53,334 bases of DNA from 12-FULL-44-12b sp964348525 (GCA_964348525.1 CAYGCY010000004.1:1-53334); one strand, 5' to 3'; counted from the stretch's first letter, positions 44,129 to 52,777 are shown. Notes: a model not told the origin generated them from the letters alone. Numbers and translations: made by a program.

Positions 44129-44752
44129 ATGGTAATCACATATCATGGGCTAGAATTTTTCAAAGTTACTTTTGGAGATACCACCATAGCCTTTAATCCA
44201 ATCTCGAAAGACTCAAAGCTAAAAGGACCACATTTTGGCGCCGATGTCGCTCTTATTTCCTTAAAAGATAGAGATATGAATGGAGCGGATGCGGTTTCAA
44301 GAGGAGAAAAACAGGCTTTTGTTATAGATGGTCCGGGTGAATATGAAATAGGAGGCCTGTTTGTGAAAGGCTTCACAAGTAAAAGCAATTATGGAGGAGA
44401 AGAAAGACTCAATACCATATATCTAGTAAATCTGGAAAACATGAATCTTTGTTTTTTGGGCGCGCTTTCTCACAAAGATCTTGATCCAAAGGTAACGGAA
44501 GAACTTGAAGACATAGACATTTTGTTTACTCCAATAGGAGGCGAAGGAGTTTTGAATTCTCTTGAAAGTTATAAAATGGCAGTAAAACTTGAACCATCTC
44601 TTATTATTCCAATGCATTATGATGAGAAATCTCTGAAGGCTTTTCTCAAAGACGCGGGAGAGGAAAAAATGGCACCTGTTGATAAACTCACTCTGAAGAA
44701 AAAAGATTTGGAAGGCAAGGAAAGCGACGTTGTGATTTTGAAAGTAGAGTAA
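44129..44752 (+). CDS. Metallo-beta-lactamase-fold protein (UlaG-like)
   Basis: 207 residues from the ATG at 44129 (ITYHGLEFFKV); an in-frame ATG 12 codons earlier would lie upstream of the predicted transcription start and is rejected. The beta-strand order, IDGPGEYEIGGLFVKGF, LCFLGALSHKDL, and LFTPIGGEGVLN plus IIPMHYDEK match UlaG-type MBL proteins. The usual HxHxDH zinc cluster is not seen: where it belongs the protein reads ADVALISLKDRDMN. Metal-dependent hydrolase activity is therefore doubtful. It heads a run with a small membrane protein and gyrA, with gaps of 1 and 9 bases. Confidence 0.78.
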   Translation: MVITYHGLEFFKVTFGDTTIAFNPISKDSKLKGPHFGADVALISLKDRDMNGADAVSRGEKQAFVIDGPGEYEIGGLFVKGFTSKSNYGGEERLNTIYLVNLENMNLCFLGALSHKDLDPKVTEELEDIDILFTPIGGEGVLNSLESYKMAVKLEPSLIIPMHYDEKSLKAFLKDAGEEKMAPVDKLTLKKKDLEGKESDVVILKVE

Positions 44753-44753
44753 T

Positions 44754-45098
44754 ATGAGCAATATTTTAGAAAAAACTCTCAAAGTAATAGAAAAGACTCG
44801 AGAAAAGCCCGAACATGTGAGGCATTTGGTGTCTCTTTCTGTGGCAGGTGGGTTCACTCTAGTACTCTTTTTGATGTGGGCTTTTATTTTATTGCCAATG
44901 CGCTTTGACAGTCCTGTTTTGGCGGAGAAAAGCAAAGAGATATCGCCATTTGCTTCCTTAAAAGCACAAGTGGGGAGCGCTTATGACGATTTTTTAAAGA
45001 CCCTGAAGAATCAGGATGGAACAAACGAAAGCAATAAATCTCTTTGGCAAAACAGTTATGAAAAGATAAAATCTGAAGCCCAGAATTCAGGACAATAG
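44754..45098 (+). CDS. Small single-pass membrane protein between the MBL gene and gyrA
   Basis: 114 residues: a basic amphipathic N-terminus (KTLKVIEKTREKPEHVRHL), one helix (LVSLSVAGGFTLVLFLMWAFILL, about 25-47) and a polar, probably external, coil-like C-terminus with DDFLKTLKNQDG. No catalytic motif. It follows the MBL gene after 1 base and precedes gyrA by 9, so it is cotranscribed; the context gives no specific role. Confidence 0.75.
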   Translation: MSNILEKTLKVIEKTREKPEHVRHLVSLSVAGGFTLVLFLMWAFILLPMRFDSPVLAEKSKEISPFASLKAQVGSAYDDFLKTLKNQDGTNESNKSLWQNSYEKIKSEAQNSGQ

Positions 45099-45107
45099 CG
45101 AATAAAG

Positions 45108-47573
45108 ATGAAAAAGAAAGAAGAAACAACAAAAGAAGAGATACCACACCAAAATGTTGTGTCGCGTTCGATAGTTTCTGAAATGAAAGAATCTTTCATT
45201 GATTACGCCATGAGCGTAATCACAGACCGAGCGCTTCCAGATGTGCGTGACGGTTTGAAGCCGGTGCATAGAAGGATCCTTTTTACCATGAACGAAATGG
45301 GACTTACTGCTTCCGCCAAATTCAGAAAATCAGCAACAGTGGTGGGAGATGTTTTGGGTAATTATCACCCACACGGAGATACGGCCGTCTATGATTCTAT
45401 GGTAAAGCTCGCTCAAGATTTTTCTACTAGATACCCTTTGGTTTTGGGTCAGGGAAACTTCGGTTCCGTTGATGGCGATCAGGCGGCAGCATACAGATAC
45501 ACTGAAGCCAAAATGTCTAAAATCTCGAGCGAAATGCTAGCAGATATAGAAAAAGACACCGTAGATTTTAAACCAAACTATGACGGTAGAAAAAAAGAGC
45601 CGACGGTTCTGCCGACAGCAATTCCCAACCTCATTCTCAATGGCACTTTGGGGATTGCTGTAGGAATGGCCACCAATATTCCTCCGCACAACTTGCGTGA
45701 AGTGGCCGACGCTGTTTCTTTTTATGTAGACAATGAGGATGCGTCAACGGACGACCTGATGCAGTTTATAAAAGGTCCAGATTTTCCTACGGGGGGAATC
45801 GCTTTTAATGAAAAAGATATTCATCATGCTTCTTCTACAGGAAGAGGTGGAGTGGTGGTGAGAGGGGTTGCGGAAATTGTTGAATCAAAGCTAAATCAGT
45901 TTCAAATAATAATTTCAGAATTGCCGTACAGGGTGAATAGATCCACTCTTATAGAAAATATTGCCGAACTGGTAAAGGATAAAAAGATAGAAGGCATAAA
46001 AGATATGCGAGATGAGTCTACAAAAGAGACCCGCATAGTTATTGAGTTAAAAAATGGTTCCCAACCTCAAAAAATTCTCAACGCACTCTACAAACACACT
46101 CAGCTTGAAGAAACTTTTCATTACAATCTGGTCGCCATAGTGGACGGCGTGCCACAAACACTCTCGCTCGCAGACATTATAGGAGAATTTGTTGCTCACA
46201 GAAAAATTGTAATAAAAAGACGTACAGAGTTTGATTTGGCAAAAGCTAAAGACAGAGAACACATCTTGCTCGGTCTCAAAAAAGCTCTCGACCATATAGA
46301 CGAAATCATCAAGCTTATTAAAAAATCAAAGGACGTTGAGGCGGCGAAGCTCGGCTTGATGAAAGAATTCAAGTTCTCTGAAAAACAGGCTATTGCCATT
46401 TTGGAAATGAGGCTTCAAAAGCTCGCGGGACTAGAAAGACAGAAAATAGAAGACGAGCTTAAAGAGGTGGGGATTCTTATAAAAGAGTTAGAGGCCATTC
46501 TTTCTTCGCCCAAAAAAGTACTTTCAATAATTAAAAAAGAAATGTCTGATGCGTCCGAAAAATACGGAGATGATAGGCGCACCAAAATAGTGAAGCACGC
46601 CGTAAAGTCGTTTTCAGTAGAAGACCTTATTCCAGATGAAGAGCAAACTCTAGTATTAACGGCCGGTGGTTATGTAAAAAGAACCAAACCAGAAGAATAC
46701 AGAAAACAGAAAAGGGGCGGAGTGGGAGTAATAGATTTGGATACAAAAGAAGAGGATTTCGTCACCAATATTTTATCTGCCTCAACTCATGCTGACCTAC
46801 TATTTTTCTCTGACAAAGGAAAAGTGTATCAGCTAAAAATGTTTGATTTGCCGGAGGGCAAGAGAGCTACCAAGGGAAAAGCGATGGTGAATTATTTGGC
46901 GATTTCGGAGGACGAAAAAATAACATCCATTCTTCCTGTGCCAAAAGAAGCAAAAGCAGTAGAGGATTTATCTCTTATTATGGTTACAAAAAACGGCACT
47001 GGCAAAAGAGTGGCAGCAAAATCTTTTTCAGATGTGCGTTCTAGCGGAATTATTGCGATTAAGCTCGACGAAGGGGACAAACTGCAATCTGTCTCTCTGT
47101 GCAAATCGGGGGACACGGTCATTTTGGCATCAAGCGATGGGCAGTCTATACATTTCAAAGAATCTGATGTACGAGAAATGGGAAGAACCGCTGGGGGCGT
47201 AAGGCTTATTAGTTTGAAAGGAAAAGATTCCGTAGTAGGAGCTCAAGTGGTAGCAAAAGCTGATGCAGGGAAAGCAGAGCTTCTCACTGTGTCTCAAAAT
47301 GGGTATGGGAAAAAGACCCCACTTGAAGAATATAAGGTTCAAAATAGAGGAGGCTCTGGTATAAAGACCGCCCAAGTAACGACAAAAACTGGGAAAGTAA
47401 TGGCAGCTTCTATCGTCTTGTCCCTCGAAGAGGAGTTGGTAGCTATTTCTAAAAAAGGTCAGATTATTCGTGTGGGTACAGAGGAAATACCATCACTCGG
47501 TAGACAGACTCAAGGTGTAAGAATTATGAAATTACGTGAAGGAGACTCTCTGGCCTCGACTGTTTGTTTATAA
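45108..47573 (+). CDS. gyrA: DNA gyrase subunit A
   Basis: 821 residues. The breakage-reunion domain shows YAMSVITDRALPDVRDGLKPVHRRI, HPHGDTAVYD and the catalytic Tyr in AAAYRYTEAK (Tyr131). The C-terminal beta-pinwheel has six blade repeats, with the GyrA-box-like QKRGGVG in the first blade (Arg replaced in part), which marks gyrase rather than ParC. Position 83 (E. coli numbering) is Thr and 87 is Asp. It introduces negative supercoils with GyrB. Element B follows its stop. Confidence 0.95.
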   Translation: MKKKEETTKEEIPHQNVVSRSIVSEMKESFIDYAMSVITDRALPDVRDGLKPVHRRILFTMNEMGLTASAKFRKSATVVGDVLGNYHPHGDTAVYDSMVKLAQDFSTRYPLVLGQGNFGSVDGDQAAAYRYTEAKMSKISSEMLADIEKDTVDFKPNYDGRKKEPTVLPTAIPNLILNGTLGIAVGMATNIPPHNLREVADAVSFYVDNEDASTDDLMQFIKGPDFPTGGIAFNEKDIHHASSTGRGGVVVRGVAEIVESKLNQFQIIISELPYRVNRSTLIENIAELVKDKKIEGIKDMRDESTKETRIVIELKNGSQPQKILNALYKHTQLEETFHYNLVAIVDGVPQTLSLADIIGEFVAHRKIVIKRRTEFDLAKAKDREHILLGLKKALDHIDEIIKLIKKSKDVEAAKLGLMKEFKFSEKQAIAILEMRLQKLAGLERQKIEDELKEVGILIKELEAILSSPKKVLSIIKKEMSDASEKYGDDRRTKIVKHAVKSFSVEDLIPDEEQTLVLTAGGYVKRTKPEEYRKQKRGGVGVIDLDTKEEDFVTNILSASTHADLLFFSDKGKVYQLKMFDLPEGKRATKGKAMVNYLAISEDEKITSILPVPKEAKAVEDLSLIMVTKNGTGKRVAAKSFSDVRSSGIIAIKLDEGDKLQSVSLCKSGDTVILASSDGQSIHFKESDVREMGRTAGGVRLISLKGKDSVVGAQVVAKADAGKAELLTVSQNGYGKKTPLEEYKVQNRGGSGIKTAQVTTKTGKVMAASIVLSLEEELVAISKKGQIIRVGTEEIPSLGRQTQGVRIMKLREGDSLASTVCL

Positions 47574-47583
47574 AATTTCGTTT

Positions 47584-47760
47584 GGATATGTTATTTCAAA
47601 ATCAACGGCCACTCGTCTTAAAATTTAAAAATAACCCAAGCTTCATAAACGAAAAACACCAGAACTCGTCCCGTTAGAACGGGACTCAGACGCCTGGTGT
47701 TTTTCTATTGCGCTAAGGTTATTTTGAAATATCCTCATGAGCTTTTGAAATAACATATCC
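47584..47760 (+). repeat. Nested inverted-repeat element, copy B
   Basis: Begins 10 bases after the gyrA stop. Outer stem GTTATTTCAAAA/TTTTGAAATAAC, middle AAAATAACC/GGTTATTTT (47628-47636 with 47717-47725), inner GAAAAACACCAG/CTGGTGTTTTTC (47651-47662 with 47694-47705), central hairpin GTCCCG/CGGGAC. Every stem differs from copy A (17349-17559) by paired changes, while TCAACGGCCACTCG and CCTCATGAGCTT are kept on the left and right. The centre is unrelated in sequence to that of copy A. Confidence 0.85.
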
Positions 47761-47801
47761 TCACTCTAAAATACTAAAAAGTATTGTAGAATATATAAGG
47801 T

Positions 47802-49106
47802 ATGCAAATAAGCAAATTTCAAATTGCTATTCTTATCTTGTTTGGTCTTGCTATAGTGGGAGGCGTTATTGCTTTCTCTGTTTATAAAGGATCAGGAGGA
47901 CAAACGATTGATCTATCTGTGTGGGGAGTAATGCCTCAAACGACTTGGAATGCTTGGTATTCTTCTAGCCCAATCGCCCAAAACAATCTGTACAGGATTA
48001 CCTATACAACTGTTTCGGAACAAAATTTTGACAATGAACTCATCAATGCGCTAGCGGAAGGCAGGGGGCCTGACATAGTGATAGCTTTTCACGATAGGCT
48101 TTTGAAAAACCAGACCAAATTACTTCCGATTCCATATACGTCTTTTTCTAAAAGAGATTATCAAAATACATTTATAGATGCTTCTTCTGCACTAATGACG
48201 CCTGAGGGAGAAATGGCGGTGCCACTTTTGATAGACCCACTAGTCCTCTATCACAACAAAGATACATTCGCGAGCTATTCTTTGGTAGAGCCTCCAACTC
48301 TTTGGGAACAGATGTACCCGCTTGCACAGGGAATGACTGTCAAAGATCCAAAGAGTGGCAACATAGTGAAGCCAGCGGTGCCTTTGGGCAGTTTTTCAAA
48401 TATTTTGTACGCCAAAGATATTTTGGCCACGATGATTTTTCAGGCCGGTGGTAAAATCGTTTCTGATACAGAGGGTTTTATAACCGCAACTTTAAGCGAT
48501 TCTTTTGGAGCTCCGTATCCACCCGCCAATTCCGCGCTCTTGTTCTTTACAGAATTTTCTAATCCTGCGAAAGTTTTTTATACATGGAACAGATCGCTTT
48601 CAGATTCGCTCTCTAAATTTTCTGCAGGGGATTCGGCTATGTATGTAGGGTATGCATCTGACTTAAGAAAAATAAAAGACAAAAATCCTAATTTGGTTTT
48701 TGACGCTTCCTTTCTGCCTCAAGCAACTGGGGCAACAAAAGCTATTACATACGGCAAGATGCTTTCTATGGCTGTGCCGAGGGGCACTGAAAAGTGGAGC
48801 TCTGCATTTGGGGCTATTTTTGAGATGATGTCTCCGCAATCTGTTGATGGGCTTTATCAGACGCTTCGACTTCCTCCTGCGAGAAGAGATTTACTCAAAA
48901 ATAGCCCCGAAGACCCATTTGAGGCGGTATTTTTTGACTCAGCCATACGCGCATTTGCTTGGAAAGACCCCGATACAGACTCCACTTCGGCTATATTTCA
49001 AAACATGATAGATTCTGTAACATCAGGCAGAGTGCGGATAGAAGATGCAGTATTTACTGGGCAAAAAGAATTGCAAGCTGTAATATCAACTTATAAAACA
49101 AGATGA
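47802..49106 (+). CDS. Family 1 extracellular solute-binding protein (orphan)
   Basis: 434 residues. An N-terminal uncleaved-looking anchor (QIAILILFGLAIVGGVIAFSVY, no lipobox Cys) precedes a periplasmic-binding-protein fold: LSVWGVMPQTTWNAW, ALAEGRGPDIVIAFHD, MAVPLLIDPLVLYHNKDTF and PPTLWEQMYPLA are typical of sugar-binding family 1. No permease or ATPase genes are near, so transport is unproven. Its stop overlaps the next pilin-like gene by 4 bases, a coupling that suggests it belongs to the pilin cluster. A TAGAAT box lies about 10 bases before the ATG. Confidence 0.85.
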   Translation: MQISKFQIAILILFGLAIVGGVIAFSVYKGSGGQTIDLSVWGVMPQTTWNAWYSSSPIAQNNLYRITYTTVSEQNFDNELINALAEGRGPDIVIAFHDRLLKNQTKLLPIPYTSFSKRDYQNTFIDASSALMTPEGEMAVPLLIDPLVLYHNKDTFASYSLVEPPTLWEQMYPLAQGMTVKDPKSGNIVKPAVPLGSFSNILYAKDILATMIFQAGGKIVSDTEGFITATLSDSFGAPYPPANSALLFFTEFSNPAKVFYTWNRSLSDSLSKFSAGDSAMYVGYASDLRKIKDKNPNLVFDASFLPQATGATKAITYGKMLSMAVPRGTEKWSSAFGAIFEMMSPQSVDGLYQTLRLPPARRDLLKNSPEDPFEAVFFDSAIRAFAWKDPDTDSTSAIFQNMIDSVTSGRVRIEDAVFTGQKELQAVISTYKTR

Positions 49107-49507
49107 AAATTTTAGGCCAAACATTTGTTATTTTGTTTCTTGCAGTAGTTTTGGTTTCTCCAGTTCTGGCTAGCGCACAAATATACCGCCTAGAGCCTCT
49201 CGTAGTTTGTGGGTACAAAGATATGCCAGCGCAAGATCAGCAGTGCAAATTCCCACACCTGATACTCTTTGTGAAAAATCTCATAAAAGATTTGGTACTG
49301 ATTGCCTTTCCTCTGACGGCCGTAACGTTTGCTTGGGCGGGGTTTCTCATCCTCACTTCAGGTGGAGATAAGGGGAAGCTTGAAAAAGGTAGAGGGATGC
49401 TCATAAAGGTTGGGATAGGTTTTGCGTGGATAGTGGGTGCGTATATTTTGGTGACGTTTATAATAAATACATTCGTTAAGTCGGGCTCGATAGTTAATTT
49501 GCTATAA
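49103..49507 (+). CDS. TrbC/VirB2-like pilin-type membrane protein 1
   Basis: 134 residues: signal peptide (VILFLAVVLVSPVLASA, about 8-24), a short external segment with two Cys (VVCGYKD, QQCKFP), then two helices (LVLIAFPLTAVTFAWAGFLIL and VGIGFAWIVGAYILVTFII) joined by a short basic cytoplasmic loop GGDKGKLEKGRGM. This is the architecture of conjugative pilin precursors. It overlaps the solute-binding gene by ATGA. Confidence 0.75.
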   Translation: MKILGQTFVILFLAVVLVSPVLASAQIYRLEPLVVCGYKDMPAQDQQCKFPHLILFVKNLIKDLVLIAFPLTAVTFAWAGFLILTSGGDKGKLEKGRGMLIKVGIGFAWIVGAYILVTFIINTFVKSGSIVNLL

Positions 49508-49508
49508 A

Positions 49509-49949
49509 ATGAAAAAAATACATCTAATAATTTTGGCGCTCATAGTTTCAAGTTTTGTGTTTTCAAGTGTCTTTGCTCAGACCGGCGGAGGTACTGCAGG
49601 CCAGCCAACAGGCGGAGGAACAGCGAACCAACCAACAGGTGGAGGCACGGCCAATGAAGGCTCTACTAATATACGAATAGGGAATCCTTTTAAAGGTGCT
49701 GGAGAAGATGGTAATTTGTTAGGCCTGATTTACGTTATTCTCGATAAGGCAGTAAAGCCAATAGGGGGAGTGATAGTGGTCATCATGATAATTTATTCAG
49801 GATTTCTATTTGTTACTGCAAGGGGTAGTGAAGATAAAATATCTGAAGCCAGAAGGAATTTTACCTATACGGCAATAGGTGCGGCGATACTTTTGGGTTC
49901 TGTAGCTCTCGCAAAAATGATAGAAGCCACCATAAAATCTCTACAATAA
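49509..49949 (+). CDS. TrbC/VirB2-like pilin-type membrane protein 2
   Basis: 146 residues: signal peptide ending FAQ, three near-identical TGGGTAxQP repeats (a flexible Gly/Thr linker), then two helices (KPIGGVIVVIMIIYSGFLFVTARG and FTYTAIGAAILLGSVALA) around the loop SEDKISEARRN. The family loop GxxxxxxxxRR/K is the same as in its neighbours. One base separates it from each neighbour gene. Confidence 0.75.
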   Translation: MKKIHLIILALIVSSFVFSSVFAQTGGGTAGQPTGGGTANQPTGGGTANEGSTNIRIGNPFKGAGEDGNLLGLIYVILDKAVKPIGGVIVVIMIIYSGFLFVTARGSEDKISEARRNFTYTAIGAAILLGSVALAKMIEATIKSLQ

Positions 49950-49950
49950 A

Positions 49951-50892
49951 GTGAAAAACGTAAAATCATTTCAATACATTCTTGCAATTGGAGTAGTAAT
50001 TTTACCTATAGTTCTCTTCGCGGAAACTTCTCCATTTGGAGATCCTGCAAGCTCTCAAACTTTTAATATAAAAACCATACCGACTGGAGGCCCAATAAAG
50101 ACGGCTACTTCAGTTCCAAGCGGTGGGGCTATTAACACAGGTGCTTCTACCACCGCAGGAGGCCAGATACAAACAGGCACTTCTACTACCGCGGGAGGCA
50201 AGATACAGACGGGTGGATCCGTCACGGGAGGTGGCTCTGTTATGAGTGGCGGAGGGATTCGTTCGGGCAATCTTATAAGAACCGTCTATTACATTTTTTC
50301 TGGAGGGACAATTCCTAGGGCAGGTGGGTCTATTGAATCTGGTGGAAGTATTGCAACCGGAGGAGGGTGCGTAGAGTACGCCAAAAAAACGGTAATAGAT
50401 TATGACACGGTGGAATCATGGGACGATGAAACTGGTCAGCCGTATTTTAAAGTGATAGGACAGCACCAAGAAAATGATACGACAAGGTGTTTAAAATTTG
50501 CCAGTGATGTACTTGGACCAACTAACCCATTCATTCAATCTGGTGGCGCTATCAGTACTGTAAATGATTCAAACAGATCGGCTTTTTCGTTTTTCGGTTC
50601 GCCTTTTGTAGAAACCCCAAAAACATTTAAAGAATTTATTTCCTTGCTTATTGATCTCATAAGAATAGTAATACCTTTGACCGTTGTGATGTCCTTATGG
50701 TTCTTCTTCTGGGGCCTTACAAGATTTATTAGAAATTCTGGTGACGAAAATAAAGAGCAGGAAGGTAAGGACCTCATGATATGGGGGACTCTCGCTCTAT
50801 TTGTGATGGTGTCTGTTTATGGGCTGTTGAATCTTTTGTACGCAAGTGCGTTTGGAGGTAGCATATCTGGACTTCCTTTACTTCCACAATAA
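49951..50892 (+). CDS. Pilin-type membrane protein with Gly-rich repeat ectodomain
   Basis: 313 residues from a GTG start. A signal peptide (ILAIGVVILPIVLFAE) is followed by about 13 short turns of the type GGxIxTGxSTTA (about 48-140), which suggest a compact beta-helix or glycine-rich coil, then a Cys-pair segment (GGGCVEYAKK, DTTRCLKFA) and two C-terminal helices (LIRIVIPLTVVMSLWFFFWGL and LMIWGTLALFVMVSVYGLLNLLY) around the loop RNSGDENKEQEGKD. The helical part is homologous to the other pilin-like genes; the ectodomain is extra. The stop overlaps the next start (TAATG). Confidence 0.75.
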   Translation: MKNVKSFQYILAIGVVILPIVLFAETSPFGDPASSQTFNIKTIPTGGPIKTATSVPSGGAINTGASTTAGGQIQTGTSTTAGGKIQTGGSVTGGGSVMSGGGIRSGNLIRTVYYIFSGGTIPRAGGSIESGGSIATGGGCVEYAKKTVIDYDTVESWDDETGQPYFKVIGQHQENDTTRCLKFASDVLGPTNPFIQSGGAISTVNDSNRSAFSFFGSPFVETPKTFKEFISLLIDLIRIVIPLTVVMSLWFFFWGLTRFIRNSGDENKEQEGKDLMIWGTLALFVMVSVYGLLNLLYASAFGGSISGLPLLPQ

Positions 50893-51308
50893 TGAAAAAA
50901 ATACTAATAATCACACTTGTAGTTTCTTTAGCCTTGCCTCTAGCCTTTGCCTTTGCTGATCAGACTGGTACTGGGAGAACAACGACGGGCCCCACTTTTC
51001 CAGGGGGGACCACTTATGGGAGGACAATAGATTGTTATGGCGGAAATATACAGGGGATTTTAATATGTGTGGGGCAACTTTTTGAAAGGCTTATTCCTAT
51101 TACTGTTGGGCTCGCTCTCCTATATTTTATTTGGGGTGTGTTTAAAATAATTCGAGCGCAGGGCGACACCGGAAAAATTGAAGAGGGTAGAAAAATTGTT
51201 TTCTGGGGGCTCATTGCTCTTTTTGTGATGGTGTCGATTGGGGGACTAATTGCCTTTATCTACGGAGATTTCTTAGGAGGAATACCAAACACCATCCCCA
51301 CAAATTAG
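50892..51308 (+). CDS. Pilin-type membrane protein 4
   Basis: 138 residues: signal peptide (VSLALPLAFAFA), a short Thr/Gly segment, a Cys pair (TIDCYGGN and LICVGQLF) and two helices (LIPITVGLALLYFIWGVFKII and KIVFWGLIALFVMVSIGGLIAFIY) with the loop RAQGDTGKIEEGRK between them. It shares FWGLIALFVMVS with neighbouring paralogues. It is translationally coupled to the gene before it. Confidence 0.75.
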   Translation: MKKILIITLVVSLALPLAFAFADQTGTGRTTTGPTFPGGTTYGRTIDCYGGNIQGILICVGQLFERLIPITVGLALLYFIWGVFKIIRAQGDTGKIEEGRKIVFWGLIALFVMVSIGGLIAFIYGDFLGGIPNTIPTN

Positions 51309-51350
51309 CCTTTTTATCCCCATATCTAATCAATATTCTCCTCTTTAAGT

Positions 51351-51356
51351 TATAAT
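51351..51356 (+). promoter_or_regulatory. -10 element before pilin-type gene 5
   Basis: TATAAT 33 bases before the ATG at 51389 in the only sizeable gap of the array (80 bp); -35 weak. It may give separate expression of the last two genes. Confidence 0.5.
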
Positions 51357-51388
51357 AATTGAAGCCTATTAAAGGTTAAATATAAATT

Positions 51389-51754
51389 ATGAAAAAATTA
51401 ATTGGAATTACTTCAGGTGCGATGCTTCCTATGCTTGCTTTGGCACAGACCAATCCAGACCTTAGGAATGTAGATACCTTGTTGACCAACATTGGAGAAA
51501 TAATCAACAGTGCCCTACCTATCTTGGTAGCTGCAGCACTTTTGTTCTTCTTTTATGGTCTAGCACGCTTTATTCTAGCTTCAGGCGGAGACGAAGATGC
51601 TAAAAAAGCTGGTAAACATATCATGGTTTGGGGAGTAGTAGCTCTCTTCGTGATGGTGTCAGTTTGGGGCCTAGTATCATTCATTGGAAATGCTTTGGGC
51701 ATTCAGCAAGGTCAGTCGCTTCCTAACGTTCCTCGTGTAAACGACATCAGATAG
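51389..51754 (+). CDS. Pilin-type membrane protein 5
   Basis: 121 residues: signal peptide ending ALAQ, a short external part without Cys, then helix LPILVAAALLFFFYGLARFIL, loop ASGGDEDAKKAGK and helix HIMVWGVVALFVMVSVWGLVSFI. It is the cleanest copy of the family and has its own -10. Compact processed product of about 100 residues, as expected for a pilin. Confidence 0.75.
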   Translation: MKKLIGITSGAMLPMLALAQTNPDLRNVDTLLTNIGEIINSALPILVAAALLFFFYGLARFILASGGDEDAKKAGKHIMVWGVVALFVMVSVWGLVSFIGNALGIQQGQSLPNVPRVNDIR

Positions 51755-51772
51755 CTTTTTGGAAAGACCGAA

Positions 51773-52030
51773 ATGGTTGAATTCATAAAGAAAGTAGATT
51801 CGGTTATTCTAAACCCAATCATAATACTTGGATTTGCCGTCGCGATGATGGTGTTTCTTTGGGGAGTGTTTCAGTTTATCCGAAATCCTGCAGACGAAGG
51901 GAACAGAAAGGAGGGACAAAGAAATATTATGTGGGGCCTTTTGGGGCTTCTAATAATGTTTGGGGCAAAAAGTATTATAAAGATTGTATTAGGTACTTTC
52001 GGAGTTACTGATTTGGGTTTTCCATTTTAG
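51773..52030 (+). CDS. Pilin-type membrane protein 6 (short)
   Basis: 85 residues. The signal peptide is missing; it has the two helices (IILGFAVAMMVFLWGVFQFI and NIMWGLLGLLIMFGAKSIIKIVL) with the loop RNPADEGNRKEGQR. It starts 18 bases after the previous stop. It may be a membrane-resident partner rather than a secreted subunit (inference). Confidence 0.72.
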   Translation: MVEFIKKVDSVILNPIIILGFAVAMMVFLWGVFQFIRNPADEGNRKEGQRNIMWGLLGLLIMFGAKSIIKIVLGTFGVTDLGFPF

Positions 52031-52050
52031 GTTTAGACAGAAATAAAATA

Positions 52051-52118
52051 ATATAAAGCAAGGTGCCTCATCACGGAGAGATATACCGCGCTCCTAAATG
52101 AGGCACTTTGCTTTATAT
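52051..52118. terminator. Long hairpin ending the pilin array
   Basis: A 21-bp stem with one mismatch (52051-52071 with 52098-52118; core GCCTCAT/ATGAGGC) encloses GGAG/CTCC; it lies 21 bases after the last stop. Confidence 0.88.
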
Positions 52119-52125
52119 AAAAAAG

Positions 52126-52163
52126 AAATACCCCCATTCCGTTGTAACGGAATGGGGGTATTT
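52126..52163 (-). terminator. Terminator of the 52172 cassette
   Basis: Perfect 18-bp stem around AAATACCCCCATTCCGTT with a 2-base nominal loop; T-rich on the minus strand exit. Confidence 0.92.
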
Positions 52164-52171
52164 CGTTTCTT

Positions 52172-52777
52172 CTACGGACAGGTTTCGCTGAGCGCCACCT
52201 GCCCGCCACTTCTGAACTTGAACCTCAGACTGGTCGTGCGACCGGCCGTGACCCGTGGATCGTCCACCGTGGTCGCGATGGACCCATGGTCCGTCGTAAT
52301 CCACAGCGAGTCTCCGGGGGTTCCGAAGATGTCCCATCTCGTCTTGCAGGCGGGATTGAGGGGGATTAGCGCCCCCTCCTCGTTCGGATCGAGGTCCTGT
52401 ACCACAGGCGCCTTGGTGACGCGCGCCCTTGAAACAGGCGCGGACGTCGTCACGGGCGCGACCGCGTTCTTTGCGGCCTCGGCCTTCAACTTCGGCCACA
52501 GGCCGTAGTAGAAACCGATGCCGAGAATCGCGATGGTCAGGGCGATCGAAATGAACGCTCCGATTTCGAGGCGTCGGCTGTTCAGCCAGTTGCCGAACGC
52601 CCGCGTGCGACCGACGACTGCCGGCCACCATACGCGGATGTTCCGCGCGATGAACCAGACGGCGCCGATTGCGAACAGGATGGCGAGGGCCGAAGCCCAG
52701 CCAATCCAGCCGAGCCAAATGCCGAGGACGACAACAATCGCCGTCACGATGGGGAGCAGGAACAGAAAGAGTACCAT
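52172..52777 (-). CDS. GC-rich membrane protein with exported Cys-pair domain
   Basis: 201 residues from the ATG at 52775-52777, seven to nine bases after TTGGAGG; a longer frame through the promoter is rejected. Three hydrophobic helices (LFLLPIVTAIVVVLGIWLGW, ASALAILFAIGAVWFIA, and IGAFISIALTIAILGIGFYYG, within the first about 95 residues) are followed by an Ala/Pro/Val linker and a C-terminal domain with Cys (NPACKTRWD, LSETCP) and GDSLWITTDHGS. No family is recognised. It has a consensus promoter (TTGACA-17-TATCAT) and perfect terminator, like the other cassettes. Confidence 0.7.
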   Translation of the reverse strand: MVLFLFLLPIVTAIVVVLGIWLGWIGWASALAILFAIGAVWFIARNIRVWWPAVVGRTRAFGNWLNSRRLEIGAFISIALTIAILGIGFYYGLWPKLKAEAAKNAVAPVTTSAPVSRARVTKAPVVQDLDPNEEGALIPLNPACKTRWDIFGTPGDSLWITTDHGSIATTVDDPRVTAGRTTSLRFKFRSGGQVALSETCP

